64,000 bases of DNA from Symbiodinium natans (GCA_905221605.1 CAJNDS010002096.1:367001-431000); one strand, 5' to 3'. Positions 1-15,100 are shown, counted from the first letter of the stretch. Numbers and translations: made by a program. Notes: a model not told the origin generated them from the sequence alone.

Positions 1-167
1 TCCCAGCACGGATGCAGTGTGGATCTCGCTATGCGTTTGATGCTAGAGATGTGACGTCACGCGGTTTGATGCGATTCCACGCTGTGCCACATGCCCTTGC
101 CGTACGATGACGCAACAATACACAGCACAGAACGAACGGCCGCGCTTGATAATGCCAATGTCTTGAG

Positions 168-3100
168 GCCTACAAAGATGAACTTGACAAGGCAAACACA
201 CTGGCCGCCACGATCAAGAAGGCCGTCTGTGTGTCTCGTGGGTTGAGCACCTGTAGTGCAGCATTGGCGTGGATTTAGGAGCTGGACACATTGGGCAGAG
301 AAAAGTCTAAAGCCAAGCGTGAGGTGCAGCCCGGAGCTCATTTGCTGTTCTTGGCGGTTCAATGAACTGAAACCCCGGACCCTCTGCAAGCTCAAGCAGA
401 TCCAGTGGAACCCTCCATGTGCTCACGTCTTTTGAACAGTATGAAGAATTTTTAGAGGCACCGTCAGAGGCTCGGAGGGAAGGTCCGTTCCCGTGACAAT
501 GTCTTTTCGTCGCTTGTCATTTGTGCACAGGCATGCTGCTTCTTTCTGTATGCCATTCACACAGCAGTCCTCGCATGCTCGCATGTTGGGCTGGGCAGTG
601 ACTGGTGGTTGTGAAAGCATGTGACACGTGCTGCCAAGGACGGTGCAGAATCTTTGTCAAGCCGTGCACCAGGATTTGCTGAAGGAGCAGCGGAGGTGCG
701 ACATAACTCCCATGTCGGTCAAGGTTTCTTCACGCTGGTCTGATGATCATTGCATCATCTTGCACGCGTTGCATCCCAACGCACCAGGTCACGCACCCTA
801 CGTGAGGAGCTTCGACGGGCCAAGGCCGAAGGAGTCTGGCGTCTCAGGATTGTTCAACAACGTTCTGCGATGTTCTGTGATGTTCTGTGTGTTTGGTCTG
901 ACCCCGGAAGCAGTTTATTTTCTGAGTCTGGCTTCTTACCTTAGGTTGCCTCTTCCTCTCCATTGTCATTCATCCTTCTTGTTCTTCCACATCCCGTCGG
1001 CTCCAAGATCTGAACCTAAGCCGGCGCTGAATCCGATTACCCCAGTCGGGCCAGTCTGGAAGCCTCCTGAAATGATGTCGCTTTTGGAGATCCGCTTCTT
1101 CCTGCCCGTGCCTCGACACTCTGGCAACCACGCGTAAACATACTCTAGAAGCACAATGAGTCCAAATCCGGTAGAAATACCGTCTGGAAGCCCCATCGAA
1201 GCACGATATGAAAGCACTGTAGAGACACGACCTGAAAGCGCAATAGAGGCACGACTTTAAAACCCTGTAGAAACACGCTCGGAAAACACTTTTGAAGCAC
1301 GTTACCAGAAAACGACTGGGCATGATTCAGGAACCGCGAAGTTGTGTTTTTTGAACACTATCATATTCCTCAATGATCTAGTCGCACCTCGAGAAAATGC
1401 CATAGAAATTCAATAGTCGACTAGTTTTGAAAGCTGCAGCAGAAGCACGATGTTCGAAAACCCTCATGCTCATACATGCATATATATATATACATGGAGA
1501 AACATATGCATACAGATAGCTACTGTACATGTGGAAACATGATGAAAATCACTTCGGAACTGATTTGTTTCACGGCGCTGAAGCACGGCCCTCGGATCTC
1601 ATGGAGTTTTTGATCTGAAGCCCTTCGAGCCTGGCCTGGTCCGAAACGTCTGAGCTGATAAGACCTTCTAGCCCAGAAGAAGCCTTCATTGATGCACGGT
1701 GCGTTTGATGCCGCCTGAGTGAATCCAGCAGCCTGAGGTTCTCAACCGTGTGGTCGACAAGCAAGTCTGCTCTGGAGGCGGTTGCAGTGCGCTCTTGGCA
1801 GTCTGATGTAAGCCGTTTCTTGGCAGTGGGCCGTTCAAGTCGAAATAAATTCGTGATGCCTTGGTGGTGCTTGCGCAGTTTGCTTTCGGCTGTCTTGGCT
1901 GGCAGTTGCATGGCATGCGGCAATCCACCCACCCACAATGGAACTTCTTGGAGCGTCTCCTACAGAATCCCTGGCGCCCTGATCACGAGGGTGTACAGGA
2001 AATTCAACATGTGTTCCAGGCTCTCTCCAGAACGATGAGGCCAGCGGCTCAGAATCACTCAGCAGCGGTCTGTGTTGGCCAAGTTTATGCTAGTTCATGT
2101 GTTTGCGAATGAAGCCGTCATACGGATCGGTCCGTCAGACTACAGCGCAGAGAGACTCTGCAAGTGGGCATTGCAATAAGAACATCCCTCCATACCTCCA
2201 TGAAGTGTGATTCAGTAGATGCACGCAGCGTATGGATGCACTGTAGATCGAAACGCCTTTTGTAGCGGACCAGGACTTACCATTGTTTCTCCCGCACCCA
2301 GACATGCCGCAACATGCCTCAACCGATCTTCAGTGCTTTGAACCTCTTTTGAAACGCACGAGTATGATGGATAGCGCGCCTGCTCGTGTGCTTTGCCTTC
2401 TGCGGGGCCCCACACTGTACTGTAGGTGTCGCACAATGACAAAAGCGATGCTGATGCCCGGGCTTTGCACTTTGAACGTCAAGCGCAGCAGGCGAATGGG
2501 GCCAGGATTGGTCTGAGCAAGTCGTAGCAAGTCCGCCGATGTGGAAATTTGATCTGGTGCAGGCGCAGGCCTTGCTTGATGACTCTCGGGCATCTCTGCA
2601 GCAGATGAAGGCACCAAGAAGTGAAGAAGCCGTGAGCAGCAGAGCTGCCAGAGCTGCCCCAAAGCATCCCAAGAGCGTCACCGCAGGCACATCTGAGGGC
2701 CTTGGAAAAGGAGGACAGCTGGAGCTTCAACACGAGCTCTTCAACAATCTTCAACACTTGTCTGACTCTCTGACCCTGAGGACAAGTCAAAGGAGCTTAC
2801 TCCCGCCCCAGCCTCAAGCTTGGCAGGAGAGTACAAAGCAGCAGATGCCCGCCGTGCCGCAGGAAGCCACGACTTTGGTCCGCGAAGAAATCGCCGCAAT
2901 GGGCTCCAGAGCTGTGGAGCTGCAGGACTTGATGTTCGCTATTTGGAATCATATGGAATCATGAAAATTTCGAACTCCATAACTCGACAAGTGTAGTTTC
3001 GGAGATGATGCAAGATGACGCACTCATCGAACCAGGAGCACTTGGAAGAAGAGATGGCTAGCTTGGATGCTGTTATGGCCGCACACGAAGAGGCGCCATC

Positions 3101-6100
3101 GATTTGCAAGGAAGGGGCATCGTAACTGATCCAACGTTGTGCTGGGCAGGTTCTGGAGGTGGTCGACAGCCTTGTCTCCGAACGGTCGGAGCTGCGGGCA
3201 AGGCCAGGCTTCCATCGTCTGGAGCAGAGCGGACAAGGCCCCTGCATCAGCGTTTGTGCACTACGCAGGCTGGGACAAAGTGAAGCAGAGATTGGCCAAA
3301 TTCGCTCAGAGCTTCAGAATGCCACCGCCGCTGCACAAAAAGCAGAGGCTCGAACATTGCTTGTGTTTCTTAAGGCAGATCCGACACAGGAGGGATGGGC
3401 CTCAACCTTTGGTGAAGCATCGATGAGATTCGTCGAGTATCGCAGAATGAGCTTGAAATTCTGTAGTTAGTTGAGCTATTTAGCTGTGGAGGCAACCAAT
3501 CTGGAACTGGTGGCCACGCTGAAGGACTCCCAGCATCAGGCTATGCTTTGGTACTTCTTGCTTCCTGATTCGTTGTGATTTCGGTTCGCGCAGCCCTAGA
3601 AGTAGGTGTTGGCGTGCTTTCTTTGCTGAGCTGCACCGTCAAGCATTTTGACCTTGGGCTTTACTGGGCTTTCGGTGGTCCATACGTCATGCAGGTGGAG
3701 GACAAGAACAAAGAACTCATTACCGCTCAGGAGGCTTTGAAGGCTGGCCACAGCTTGGCATCAGAGCGACTGTCCTCCTTTCTGCAAAAATAGTCCCGAT
3801 CTGTGATTGTGGGATTTTGGAGGCAAAGCAGGCGGCGGAAGAGGAGGTTGGCCGACCACGTTAGCACGCAGTTAGGGGAGCAGAGCTACGCGACTACCAC
3901 GCGGTAAGTCGCGCCTATAAATATACATGAATAAATAAATAAATAAATATAAATATATATATATATATATGCATATAGTTCCAGCCAGTTCAACCACTCC
4001 CGTGTTGCTTCGCATCCCATTGTTGAGCGATTTTGCTCGTGTGTCCCCCATTGTCGGCCTGTACAGTATCCTTCCCTGGGCAGCACCAGCGGAGGGAATT
4101 AGAGTTGACATGTGCCATGCCTTCCATCCTGTGTTGCACAGTGTGTCTCGCATGTCTTGAAAGGTGATGTTTTTGAGTGCAGTTGTTTTCAGTGATAGCA
4201 GTGCTCGACGGGCTACAAAGATGGTTGTCTCAATCATGCATTGTGCCATATGAGCCGAGCCACCTTCTTCCGTGTAGCTTTGGCAGATGCGGTGCCCTTC
4301 TCCGATCTCTTCCTCATGTATTTGTTGATGACAATAAAGGGGCGATCACGTAGAAATTGTTCTGCAGTGAAAATACTTGGACCATGCACTGCGCAGTCCA
4401 CATTCCACAGCACGACATGCTTATTCCAATGCATGTCTCGATGGACCCAGTGGTTTTTTCTGTCGGACCCCATTTACATCGATCTTTGACACGCACTCGT
4501 AGAATTGGAGTAAGGCACCGCGCCTGTCAAGCCACGGGGAAGAACGTGGTTCCGCATTGCAAGCCAAGCCGAGTCGAAAATCCTTGTTACATGCCCGTTC
4601 TTGAGGTCGTCAACAACCTTTCCGCGGAGCGGTCGGATTTGCAGACCAGGCAAGGCTTTCGTCTTGGACAGCCCGCACGCTGGGCTGGTCTTTGTGCTCT
4701 GCAGGCTGGAACACAGCGAAGCAGAGATGGGCCGAATTCGCTCCGAACTTGAGAATGCCGCTGCTGCTGCCCAAAAAGCAGAGGCTCGAATCGCGCCTTT
4801 GTTACCTGCACGATATCCATAGCAGTAGGGGGTGGGCCTCAACCTTTGCTGAGGTATCGATGGACATGCGTGGGGTATCGCTGAATGAGTTTGAAATGCC
4901 ATAGCTGCCATAGTTTAGCTGCTTAGCTGTGGAGGCAGCCAATTTGGAACTGGTGGCCACGCTTAAGGACTCCCAGCATCAGGCTTTTCATGTGGTAGTC
5001 CTTGCCCGGGGCTCCGTTTTGGCTTTCGGTGGTCCACACGTCATGCAGGTGGAGGAGCAGAAGAAAGAACTCACTGCCAGTCTGGAGGCTTTGCAGGCTG
5101 GCTACATGCGTCCGAGCGGCTGTGCTCACTCCTGCAAGAGTAGCTGAACAAAGCATAAGAAAACTGGATTTTGGGACTTGGAGGCCAGGCAGGCGGCGGA
5201 AGAGGAGGCGCGTTGGCCGACCAAGTTCATTCGTTTAGCATATATATATATATATAGATAGACACACACACCTTTATGGATACGTATATGCGTGGCAGAG
5301 TGTCTGGCTTACTTGAGCATGCGTGAGCTGCCGAGCATTGCAGAACCAGGCCAAGCAGAGCTATGCGACGGCCATGCTGGAAGCCGAGGCCACAGTTTCA
5401 GCCGGTTGAAAACACTCCCTTCCTGCTCCACATCCTTTGGTTTGCGTTTTTGCCCGCCCGTCCGTCATTGATTGGTGGTTTCTTCCTGGAGCCTTTCGAG
5501 CTATCCCTCCCTCGTGCAAGAAGCCGTGCATCACTGCATGGTAATCAAGAAGAGGGCAGTGCCAGCGGCTTCAGTGATGCCAGCCCTGCTCGGAGGGCTC
5601 CAAAGAAGAGTTGGAGAGGGCCAGCGCATCTGCAGAAGCAATGCAGGAGGCCGTTGGGGAAGCTGCATTGCTGAGCCGTTTTTGCTGAAGTCAGCCATGG
5701 CTGATGGCCCTGTAGACCCTACGAGTCCCGCACCCTGAGAAGTACTTCTAAGTCAAAGTACAATTGGAAGAGGATGTGACAGATGTGACATATAGCGGTG
5801 TAACCTCCACAGTTTCACTTAGCACACAAGTGTGTCAGAACATCGTTTCAAAGTTTCAACTTGGCCCTTCCTTGCTGATGGGCACCATGCCGATCCCAAT
5901 GTCAACCGACCAAGGCAAGCCGAGTCGAAAATCCTTGTTACATGCGTTCTTGAGGTCGTCAACAACCTTTCCGCGGAGCGGTCGGATTTGCAGACCAGGC
6001 AAGGCTTTCGTCTTGGACAGCCCGCACGCTGGGCTGGTCTTTGTGCTCGCAGGCTGGAACAAAGCGAAGCAGAGATGGGCCGAATTCGCTCCGAACTTGA

Positions 6101-9100
6101 GAATGCCGCTGCTGCTGCCCAAAAAGCAGAGGCTCGAATCGCGCCTTTGTTACCTGCACGAGATCCATAGCAGTAGGGGGTGGGCCTCAACCTTTGCTGA
6201 GGTATCGATGGACATGCGTGGAGTATCGCTGAATGAGTTTGAAATGCCATAGCTGCCATAGTTGAGCTGCTTAGCTGTGGAGGCAGCCAATTTGGAACTG
6301 GTGGCCACGCTTAAGGACTCCCAGCATCAGGCTTTTCATGTGGTAGTCCTTGCCCGGGGCTCCGTTTTGGCTTTCGGTGGTCCACACGTCATGCAGGTGG
6401 AGGAGCAGAAGAAAGAACTCACTGCCAGTCTGGAGGCTTTGCAGGCTGGCCCCATGCGTCCCTGTCCTCCCTCCTTGTGTTTTTGAGTCTTGGCGTGTCT
6501 CACTGCAACAGTAGCTGAACAAGATTGAACAAGCATGCTCTGAGAGCAAAGTGCCAGTGCGGCTCCGCCTAGACATGATTTCGGCAGTGCGTCGTCAGTT
6601 AACCTGACATAGTCAACCTGACATGGTCCGACTCGAAGGCAAAGCAGGCGGCGGAAGAGGCAGCGCACTGGCCGACCAAGTTATTGTAACGTTGTTTAGC
6701 ACATGGTGTCTGTAGTCAGGCAATGTCAGGCATGTACTTGGCTGCGGCCTTGCAGAGCCAGGTTGGGCAGAGCCCTGCGACTGACCAGCTAGAAGTCGAG
6801 GCTTTCGGGCTCGCCTTCAACTATCCAATTGGTTCGAAGCTGTGAAACACAGGGTTTGTGATCAAGACAAAACAGGCAGAGCCAGCGGAGAGAATTGGCA
6901 TTTGGCACACGTTCCGAACACATTCCGCTGTAATTCATTGTACAGCGCAGTACTTTGATGTATGTTTCAGAGCACTCTGCTCGGAGGGCTACAAAGAAGA
7001 GTTGGAGAGGGCCAACGCATCTGCGGAAGCAATGAAGGAGGCCGTTCGGGAAGCTGCATTGCTGAGCCATGATAGCTGAAGTCAGCCATGGCTGATGGCC
7101 CTGTAGACCCTGCGAGTCCCGCACCCTGAGAAGAACTTCTAAGTCAAAGTACAATTTTTAAGAGGCCGTGACAGATGTGACATATAGCGGTGTAACCTCC
7201 ACAGTTTCACTTAGCACACAAGTGTGTCAGAACATCGTTTCAAAGTTTCCACTTGGCCCTTCCTTGCTGATGGGCACCATGCCGCTCCCAATGCCAACCG
7301 ACCAAGGCAAGCCGAGTCGAAAATCCTTGTTACCTGCGTTCTTGAGGTCGTCAACAACCTTTCCGCGGAGCGGTCGGATTTGCAGACCAGGCAAGGCTTT
7401 CTCGTCTTGGACAGCCCGCACGCTGGGCTGGTCTTTGTGCTCTGCAGGCTGGAACAAAGCGAAGCAGAGATGGGCCGAATTCGCTCCGAACTTGAGAATG
7501 CCGCCGCTGCTGCCCAAAAAGCAGAGGCTCAAATCGCGCCTTTGTTACCTGCACGAGATCCATAGCAGTAGGGGGTATCGATGGACATGCGTGGAGTATC
7601 GCTGAATGAGTTTGAAATGCCATAGCTGCCATAGTTGAGCTGCTTAGCTGTGGAGGTAGCCAATTCGGAACTGGTGGCCACGCTGAAGGACTCCCAGCAT
7701 CAGGCTTTTCATGTGGTAGTCCTTGCCCCGGGCTCCGTTTTGGCTTTCGGTGGTCCACACGTCATGCAGGTGGAGGAGCAGAAGAAAGAACTCACTGCCA
7801 GTCTGGAGGCTTTGCAGGCTGGCCACATGCGTCCGAGCGGCTGTGCTCACTCCTGCAAGAGTAGCTGAACAAAGCATAAGAAAACTGGATTTTGGGACTT
7901 GGAGGCCAGGCAGGCGGCGGAAGAGGAGGCGCGTTGGCCGACCTAGTTCATTCGTTTAGCATATATATATATATAGACACACACCTTTATGGATATGTAT
8001 ATGCGTGGCAGAGTGTCTGGCTTACTTGAGCATGCGTGAGCTGCCGAGCATTGCAGAGCCAGGCCAAGCAGAGCTATGCGACGGCCATGCTGGAAGCCGA
8101 GGCCACAGTTTCAGCCGGTTGAAAACACTCCCTTCCTGCTCCACATCCTTTGGTTTGCGTTTTTGCCCGCCCGTCCGTCATTGATTGGTGGTTTCTTCCT
8201 GGAGCCTTTCGAGCTATCCCTCCCTCGTGCAAGAAGCCGTGCATCACTGCATGGTAGTCAAGAAGAGGGCAGTGCCAGCGGCTTCAGCGATGCCAGCCCT
8301 GCTCGGAGGGCTCCAAAGAAGAGTTGGAGAGGGCCAGCGCATCTGCAGAAGCAATGCAGGAGGCCGTTCGGGAAACTGCATTGCTGAGCCATGATAGCTG
8401 AAGTCAGCCATGGCTGATGGCCCTGTAGACCCTGCGAGTCCCGCACCCTGAGAAGTACTTCTAAGTCAAAGTACAATTGGAAGAGGATGTGACAGATGTG
8501 ACATATAGCGGTGTAACCTCCACAGTTTCACTTAGCACACAAGTGTGTCAGAACATCGTTTCAAAGTTTCCACTTGGCCCTTCCTTGCTGATGGGCACCA
8601 TGCCGATCCCAATGTCAACCGACCAAGGCAAGCCGAGTCGAAAATCCTTGTTACATGCGTTCTTGAGGTCGTCAACAACCTTTCCGCGGAGCGGTCGGAT
8701 TTGCAGACCAGGCAAGGCTTTCTCGTCTTGGACAGCCCGCAGGCTGGTCTTTGTGCTCTGCAGGCTGGAACAAAGCGAAGCAGAGATGGGCCGAATTCGC
8801 TCCGAACTTGAGAATGCCGCTGCTGCTGCCCAAAAAGCAGAGGCTCGAATCGCGCCTTTGTTACCTACACGAGATCCATAGCAGTAGGGGGTGGGCCTCA
8901 ACCTTTGTTGAGGTATCGATGGACATGCGTGGAGTATCGCTGAATGAATTTAAACATGCCATAGTTGCCATAGTTTAGCTGCTTAGCTGTGGAGGCAGCC
9001 AATTTGGAACTGGTGGCCACGCTGAAGGACTCCCAGCATCAGGCTTTTCATGTGGTAGTCCTTGCCCCGGGCTCCGTTTTGGTTTTCGGTGGTCCACACG

Positions 9101-12100
9101 TCATGCAGGTGGAGGAGCAGAAGAAAGAACTCACTGCCAGTCTGGAGGCTTTGCAGGCTGGCCCCATGCGTCCCTGTCCTCCCTCCTGCCCCCTCCTGCA
9201 AAAGTTGGTTGAAACGGCCTTGTGTTTTTGAGTCTTGGCGTGTCTCGCTGCAACAGTAGCTGAACAAGATTGAACAAGCATGCTCTGAGAGCAAAGTGCC
9301 AGTGCGGCTCCGCCTAGACATGATTTCGGCAGTGCGTCGTCAGTTAACCTGACATAGTCAACCTGACATGGTCCGACTCGAAGGCAAAGCAGGCGGCGGA
9401 AGAGGCAGCGCACTGGCCGACCAAGTTATTGTAACGTTGTTTAGCACATGGTGTCTGTAGTCAGGCAATGTCAGGCATGTACTTGGCTGCGGCCTTGCAG
9501 AGCCAGGTTGGGCAGAGCCCTGCGACTGACCAGCTAGAAGTCGAGGCTTTCGGGCTCGCCTTCAACTATCCAATTGGTTCGAAGCTGTGAAACACAGGGT
9601 TTGTGATCAAGACAAAACAGGCAGAGCCAGCGGAGAGAATTGGCATTTGGCACACGTTCCGAACACATTCCGCTGTAATTCATTGTACAGCGCAGTACTT
9701 TGATGTATGTTTCAGAGCACTCTGCTCGGAGGGCTACAAAGAAGAGTTGGAGAGGGCCAACGCATCTGCGGAAGCAATGAAGGAGGCCGTTCGGGAAGCT
9801 GCATTGCTGAGCCATGATAGCTGAAGTCAGCCATGGCTGATGGCCCTGTAGACCCTGCGAGTCCCGCACCCTGAGAAGAACTTCTAAGTCAAAGTACAAT
9901 TTCTAAGAGGCCGTGACAGATGTGACATATAGCGGTGTAACCTCCACAGTTTCACTTAGCACACAAGTGTGTCAGAACATCGTTTCAAAGTTTCAACTTG
10001 GCCCTTCCTTGCTGATGGGCACCATGCCGCTCCCAATGCCAACCGACCAAGGCAAGCCGAGTCGAAAATCCTTGTTACATGCGTTCTTGAGGTCGTCAAC
10101 AACCTTTCCGCGGAGCGGTCGGATTTGCAGACCAGGCAAGGCTTTCTCGTCTTGGACAGCCCGCAGGCTGGTCTTTGTGCTCTGCAGGCTGGAACAAAGC
10201 GAAGCAGAGATGGGCCGAATTCGCTCCGAACTTGAGAATGCCGCTGCTGCTGCCCAAAAAGCAGAGGCTCAAATCGCGCCTTTGTTACCTGCACGAGATC
10301 CATAGCAGTAGGGGGTATCGATGGACATGCGTGGAGTATCGCTGAATGAGTTTGAAATGCCATAGCTGCCATAGTTGAGCTGCTTAGCTGTGGAGGCAGC
10401 CAATTTGGAACTGGTGGCCACGCTGAAGGACTCCCAGCATCAGGCTTTTCATGTGGTAGTCCTTGCCCCGGGCTCCGTTTTGGCTTTCGGTGGTCCACAC
10501 GTCATGCAGGTGGAGGAGCAGAAGAAAGAACTCACTGCCAGTCTGGAGGCTTTGCAGGCTGGCCACATGCGTCCGAGCGGCTGTGCTCACTCCTGCAAGA
10601 GTAGCTGAACAAAGCATAAGAAAACTGGATTTTGGGACTTGGAGGCCAGGCAGGCGGCGGAAGAGGAGGCGCGTTGGCCGACCTAGTTCATTCGTTTAGC
10701 ATATATATATATATATATAGACACACTTTTATGGATATGTATTCGCGTGGCAGAGTGTCTGGCTTACTTGAGCATGCGTGAGCTGCCGAGCATTGCAGAG
10801 CCAGGCTAAGCAGAGCTATGCGACGGCCATGCTGGAAGTCGAGGCTAGCTCCTGTTGCCTCTTTGCGCTCTGTGCCTATCGGGAGGCAAACACAGCTTGG
10901 TGTCATTAGGCAAAGGCTTCAGAATTTTGCGAGCCTAAGATGATTTTGGGGCGCAGGCATTGCTTTTTCGTCTACTTTAGTTTTACCACTTCGTCCATGA
11001 TACCTTTCTGCTTCTGTGTACTGTAAGGTTTAGCCGCTTAGCCCCCTTCCTGGCATGAGTTTTTGGGTTTCCTGGCGGGAAGGCTTCACATACAAAACGT
11101 TTCGGCGGGGGGGCCGGCGGGGGTAGGATTTCCACCATGCCCATGCCATGCTAGGGGAGCTTTGGTACAAGCATGCCGTGTGGCAGCCAGCACACCCTGC
11201 CAGAAACGTGAGCCGCTGGGGTTTGTTGGTCGCAACTGTGTGGAGCGTGGGGTCAACATTCTGAGGTCACGACCTGCTTTGCTTGTCTGGGAAAAGCAGC
11301 GATGCCCTTTGGTCTTGCTCGATGCTCAATCTGAGTTACGAGGCCATCAAGGATCACTTGAAAAGTGCCAACGCGTGCGCAGAAGCTATGTGGCAGGCTG
11401 GGAATATACACCTAACTGACTTCCAGAGGTGAACAATGTAGATTTCTGTTGGCAGTGACATACGCTGCTGAACATTCGCATGGTATTTTCTTGTAAAGTG
11501 GTAGTGGTAGTGTTTCTAGGCAGCACAATCAACTGGATGTTCCAGCTGTGCAAACTCGAACTCCATTCAAAGGCAAAGCAGGAGGCTGAAGAGGAGGCTC
11601 TTCGGCCGATCAAGTTAGAAGCTGTCTGCTGTCTACAGCCTGTTTTTGGGCTACCCACTCAAGGTAAAGTCTCTGCAACAGAGATACGATGAGGTCATGT
11701 CGGGAGTCGAGGCTGACGGGCGGTTGTATGCATGCTTGCCGAACAAGAGGTAGCAGGTTCAACCTGAGTCTTGTCTCTTGCCGCCAAGGTTCAGAAATTG
11801 TCAGTGGTTTGGGTTGCGTTGGGTTTCGCCTGTCTGTCCGCGCAAATGTGCTGTACTATGCCACGTCTTGTTCTTCACTATCCGTTCAATGGTTCTAGCC
11901 GTTTTGGAGGGCTTCAAGGAAGTACTGGACAAGTCCAACGCAGAAGCCGAAGCGATGAAGCAGGCCCTTCAGCATAGTCCAACCTTTGTGGAGAGCATGC
12001 GTTGCTCCTATCTCGGCTTGTCGATTCGTATAGCTCGATTTAAAGGCGAAGGAGCAGGCAGAAGAGGAGGCTCGCTGGGCGAACTTCCCATGAAACTCTC

Positions 12101-15100
12101 AGGGTCACGGGCATGTCCCATGTGATCCCATGTGTCCCTCAGGGGCTCTCTCGAAGAGCCCCAAGACCTAAACTTTTCTGGAAGGCGCAAATGCCCAGGT
12201 ATGAGAACTAAACCCTGAAACGAGTTGGCGTTTAAGTAAGTTTGCAATCTGAGCAGAGCCAGGGAAAGCTGATGAGCCAGAAATATGCTGCTGCCATGTT
12301 GGAAGTCGAGGCTGAGGGGCTGTTGTATGCACGCTTGCCGAACGAGAGGTAGCAGTTTCAACCTGAGTCTTGTCTCTTGCCGCAAAGGTTCAGAAATTGT
12401 CACTGGTTTGGGTTGCGTTGGGTTTCGCCTGTCTGTCCGCGCAAATGTGCTGTACTATGCTGCGTCTTGTTCTTCACTATCCGTTCAATGGTTCTAGCTG
12501 TTTTGGAGGGCGTCAAGGAAGCACTGGACAAGTCCAACGCAGAAGCCGAAGCGATGAAGCAGGCCCTTCAGCATAGTCCAACCTTTGTGGAGAGCATGCG
12601 TTGCTCCTATCTCGGCTTGTCGATTCGTATAGCTCGATTCAAAGGCGAAGGAGCAGGCAGAAGAGGAGGCTCGCTGGGCGAACTTTCTCTTTGGGTGGTG
12701 AACGGGCATTTCCCATGAAACCCTCAGGGTCATGGGCATTTCCCATGAAACCCTCAGGGGCTCTCTCGAAGAGCCCCAAGACCTAAACTTTTCTGGAAGG
12801 CGCAAATGACCATGTGTGAGACCTAAACCCTGAAACGAGTTGGTGTTTAAGTAAGTTTGCAATCTGAGCAGAGCCAGGGAAAGCTGATGAGCCAGAAATA
12901 TGCTGCTGCCGTGTCGGGAGTCGAGGCTGATGGGCTGTTGTATGCACGCTTGCCGAACAAGAGGTAGCAGGTTCAACCTGAGTCTTGTCTCTTGCCGCAA
13001 AGGTTCAGAAATTATCAGTGGTTTGGGTTGCGTTGGGTTTCGCCTGTCTGTCCGCGCAAATATGCTGTACTATGCCGCTTCTTGTTCTTCACTATCCGTT
13101 CAATGGTTCTAGCTGTTTTGGAGGGCGTCAAGGAAGTACTGGACAAGTCCAACGCAGAAGCCGAAGCGATGAAGCAGGCCCTTCAGCATAGTCCAACCTT
13201 TGTGGAGAGCATGCGTTGCTCCTATCTCGGCTTGTCGATTCGTATGGCTCGATTTAAAGGCGAAGGAGCAGGCAGAAGAGGAGGCTCGCTGGGCGAACTT
13301 TCTCTTTGGGTCTGGTGAACGGGCATTTCCCATGAAACTCTCAGGGTCACGGGCATTTCCCATGTGATCCCATGTGTCCCTCAGGGGCTCTCTCGAAGAG
13401 CCCCAAGACCTAAACTTTTCTGGAAGGCGCAAATGACCAGGTATGAGAACTAAACCCTGAAACGAGTTGGTGTTTAAGTAAGTTTGCAATCTGAGCAGAG
13501 CCAGGGAAAGCTGATGAGCCAGAAATATGCTGCTGCCATGTTGGAAGTCGAGGCTGAGGGGCTGTTGTATGCACGCTTGCCGAACGAGAGGTAGCAGTTT
13601 CAACCTGAGTCTTGTCTCTTGCCGCAAAGGTTCAGAAATTGTCAGTGGTTTGGGTTGCGTTGGGTTTCGCCTGTCTGTCCGCGCAAATGTGCTGTACTAT
13701 GCTGCGTCTTGTTCTTCATTATCCGTTCAATGGTTCTGGCCTTTTGGAGGGCTTCAAGGAAGCACTGGACAAGTCCAACGCAGAAGCCGAAGCGATGAAG
13801 CAGGCCCTTCAGCATAGTCAAACCTTTGTGGAGAGCATGCGTTGCTCCTATCTCGGCTTGTCGATTCGTATAGCTCGATTTAAAGGCGAAGGAGCAGGCA
13901 GAAGAGGAGGCTCGCTGGGCGAACTTTCTCTTTGGGTCTGGTGAACGGGCATTTCCCATGAAACCCTCAGGGTCAGGGGCATTTCCCATGTGATCCCATG
14001 TGTCCCTCAGGGGCTCTCTCGAAGAGCCCCAAGACCTAAACTTTTCTGGAAGGCGCAAATGACCAGGTATGAGAACTAAACCCTGAAACGAGTTGGTGTT
14101 TAAGTAAGTTTGCAATCTGAGCAGAGCCAGGGAAAGCTGATGAGCCAGAAATATGCTGCTGCCGTGTCGGGAGTCGAGGCTGATGGGCTGTTGTATGCAC
14201 GCTTGCCGAACAAGAGGTAGCAGGTTCAACCTGAGTCTTGTCTCTTGCCGCAAAGGTTCAGAAATTGTCAGTGGTTTGGGTTGCGTTGGGTTTCGCCTGT
14301 CTGTCCGCGCAAATATGCTGTACTATGCCGCTTCTTGTTCTTCACTATCCGTTCAATGGTTCTGGCCTTTTGGAGGGCTTCAAGGAAGCACTGGACAAGT
14401 CCAACGCAGAAGCCGAAGCGATGAAGCAGGCCCTTCAGCATAGTCAAACCTTTGTGGAGAGCATGCGTTGCTCCTATCTCGGCTTGTCGATTCGTATAGC
14501 TCGATTTAAAGGCGAAGGAGCAGGCAGAAGAGGAGGCTCGCTGGGCGAACTTACTCTTTGGGTCTGGTGAGCGGGCATTTCCCATGAAACCCTCAGGGTC
14601 ACGGGCATTTCCCATGTGATCCCATGTGTCCCTCAGAGGCTCTCTCGAAGAGCCCCAAGACCTAAACTTTTCTGGAAGGCGCAAATGACCAGGTACGAGA
14701 ACTAAACCCTGAAACGAGTTGGTGTTTAAGTAAGTTTGCAATCTGAGCAGAGCCAGGGAAAGATGATGAGACAGAAATATGCTGCTGCCATGTTGGAAGT
14801 CGAGGCTGAGGGGCTGTTGTATGCACGCTTGCCGAACAAGAGGTAGCAGGTTCAACCTGAGTTTTGTCTCTTGCCGCAAAGGTTCAGAAATTGTCAGTGG
14901 TTTGGGTTGCGTTGGGTTTCGCCTGTCTGTCCGCGCAAATATGCTGTACTATGCCGCTTCTTGTTCTTCACTATCCGTTCAATGGTTCTGGCCTTTTGGA
15001 GGGCTTCAAGGAAGCACTGGACAAGTCCAACGCAGAAGCCGAAGCGATGAAGCAGGCCCTTCAGCATAGTCAAACCTTTGTGGAGAGCATGCGTTGCTCC

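Noticed and set aside
5007-5025. CCGTTTTGGCTTTCGG in array 1 resembling the spliced leader
   Set aside because: It differs at several positions, lacks CTCAAG and lies in an intron in every unit.
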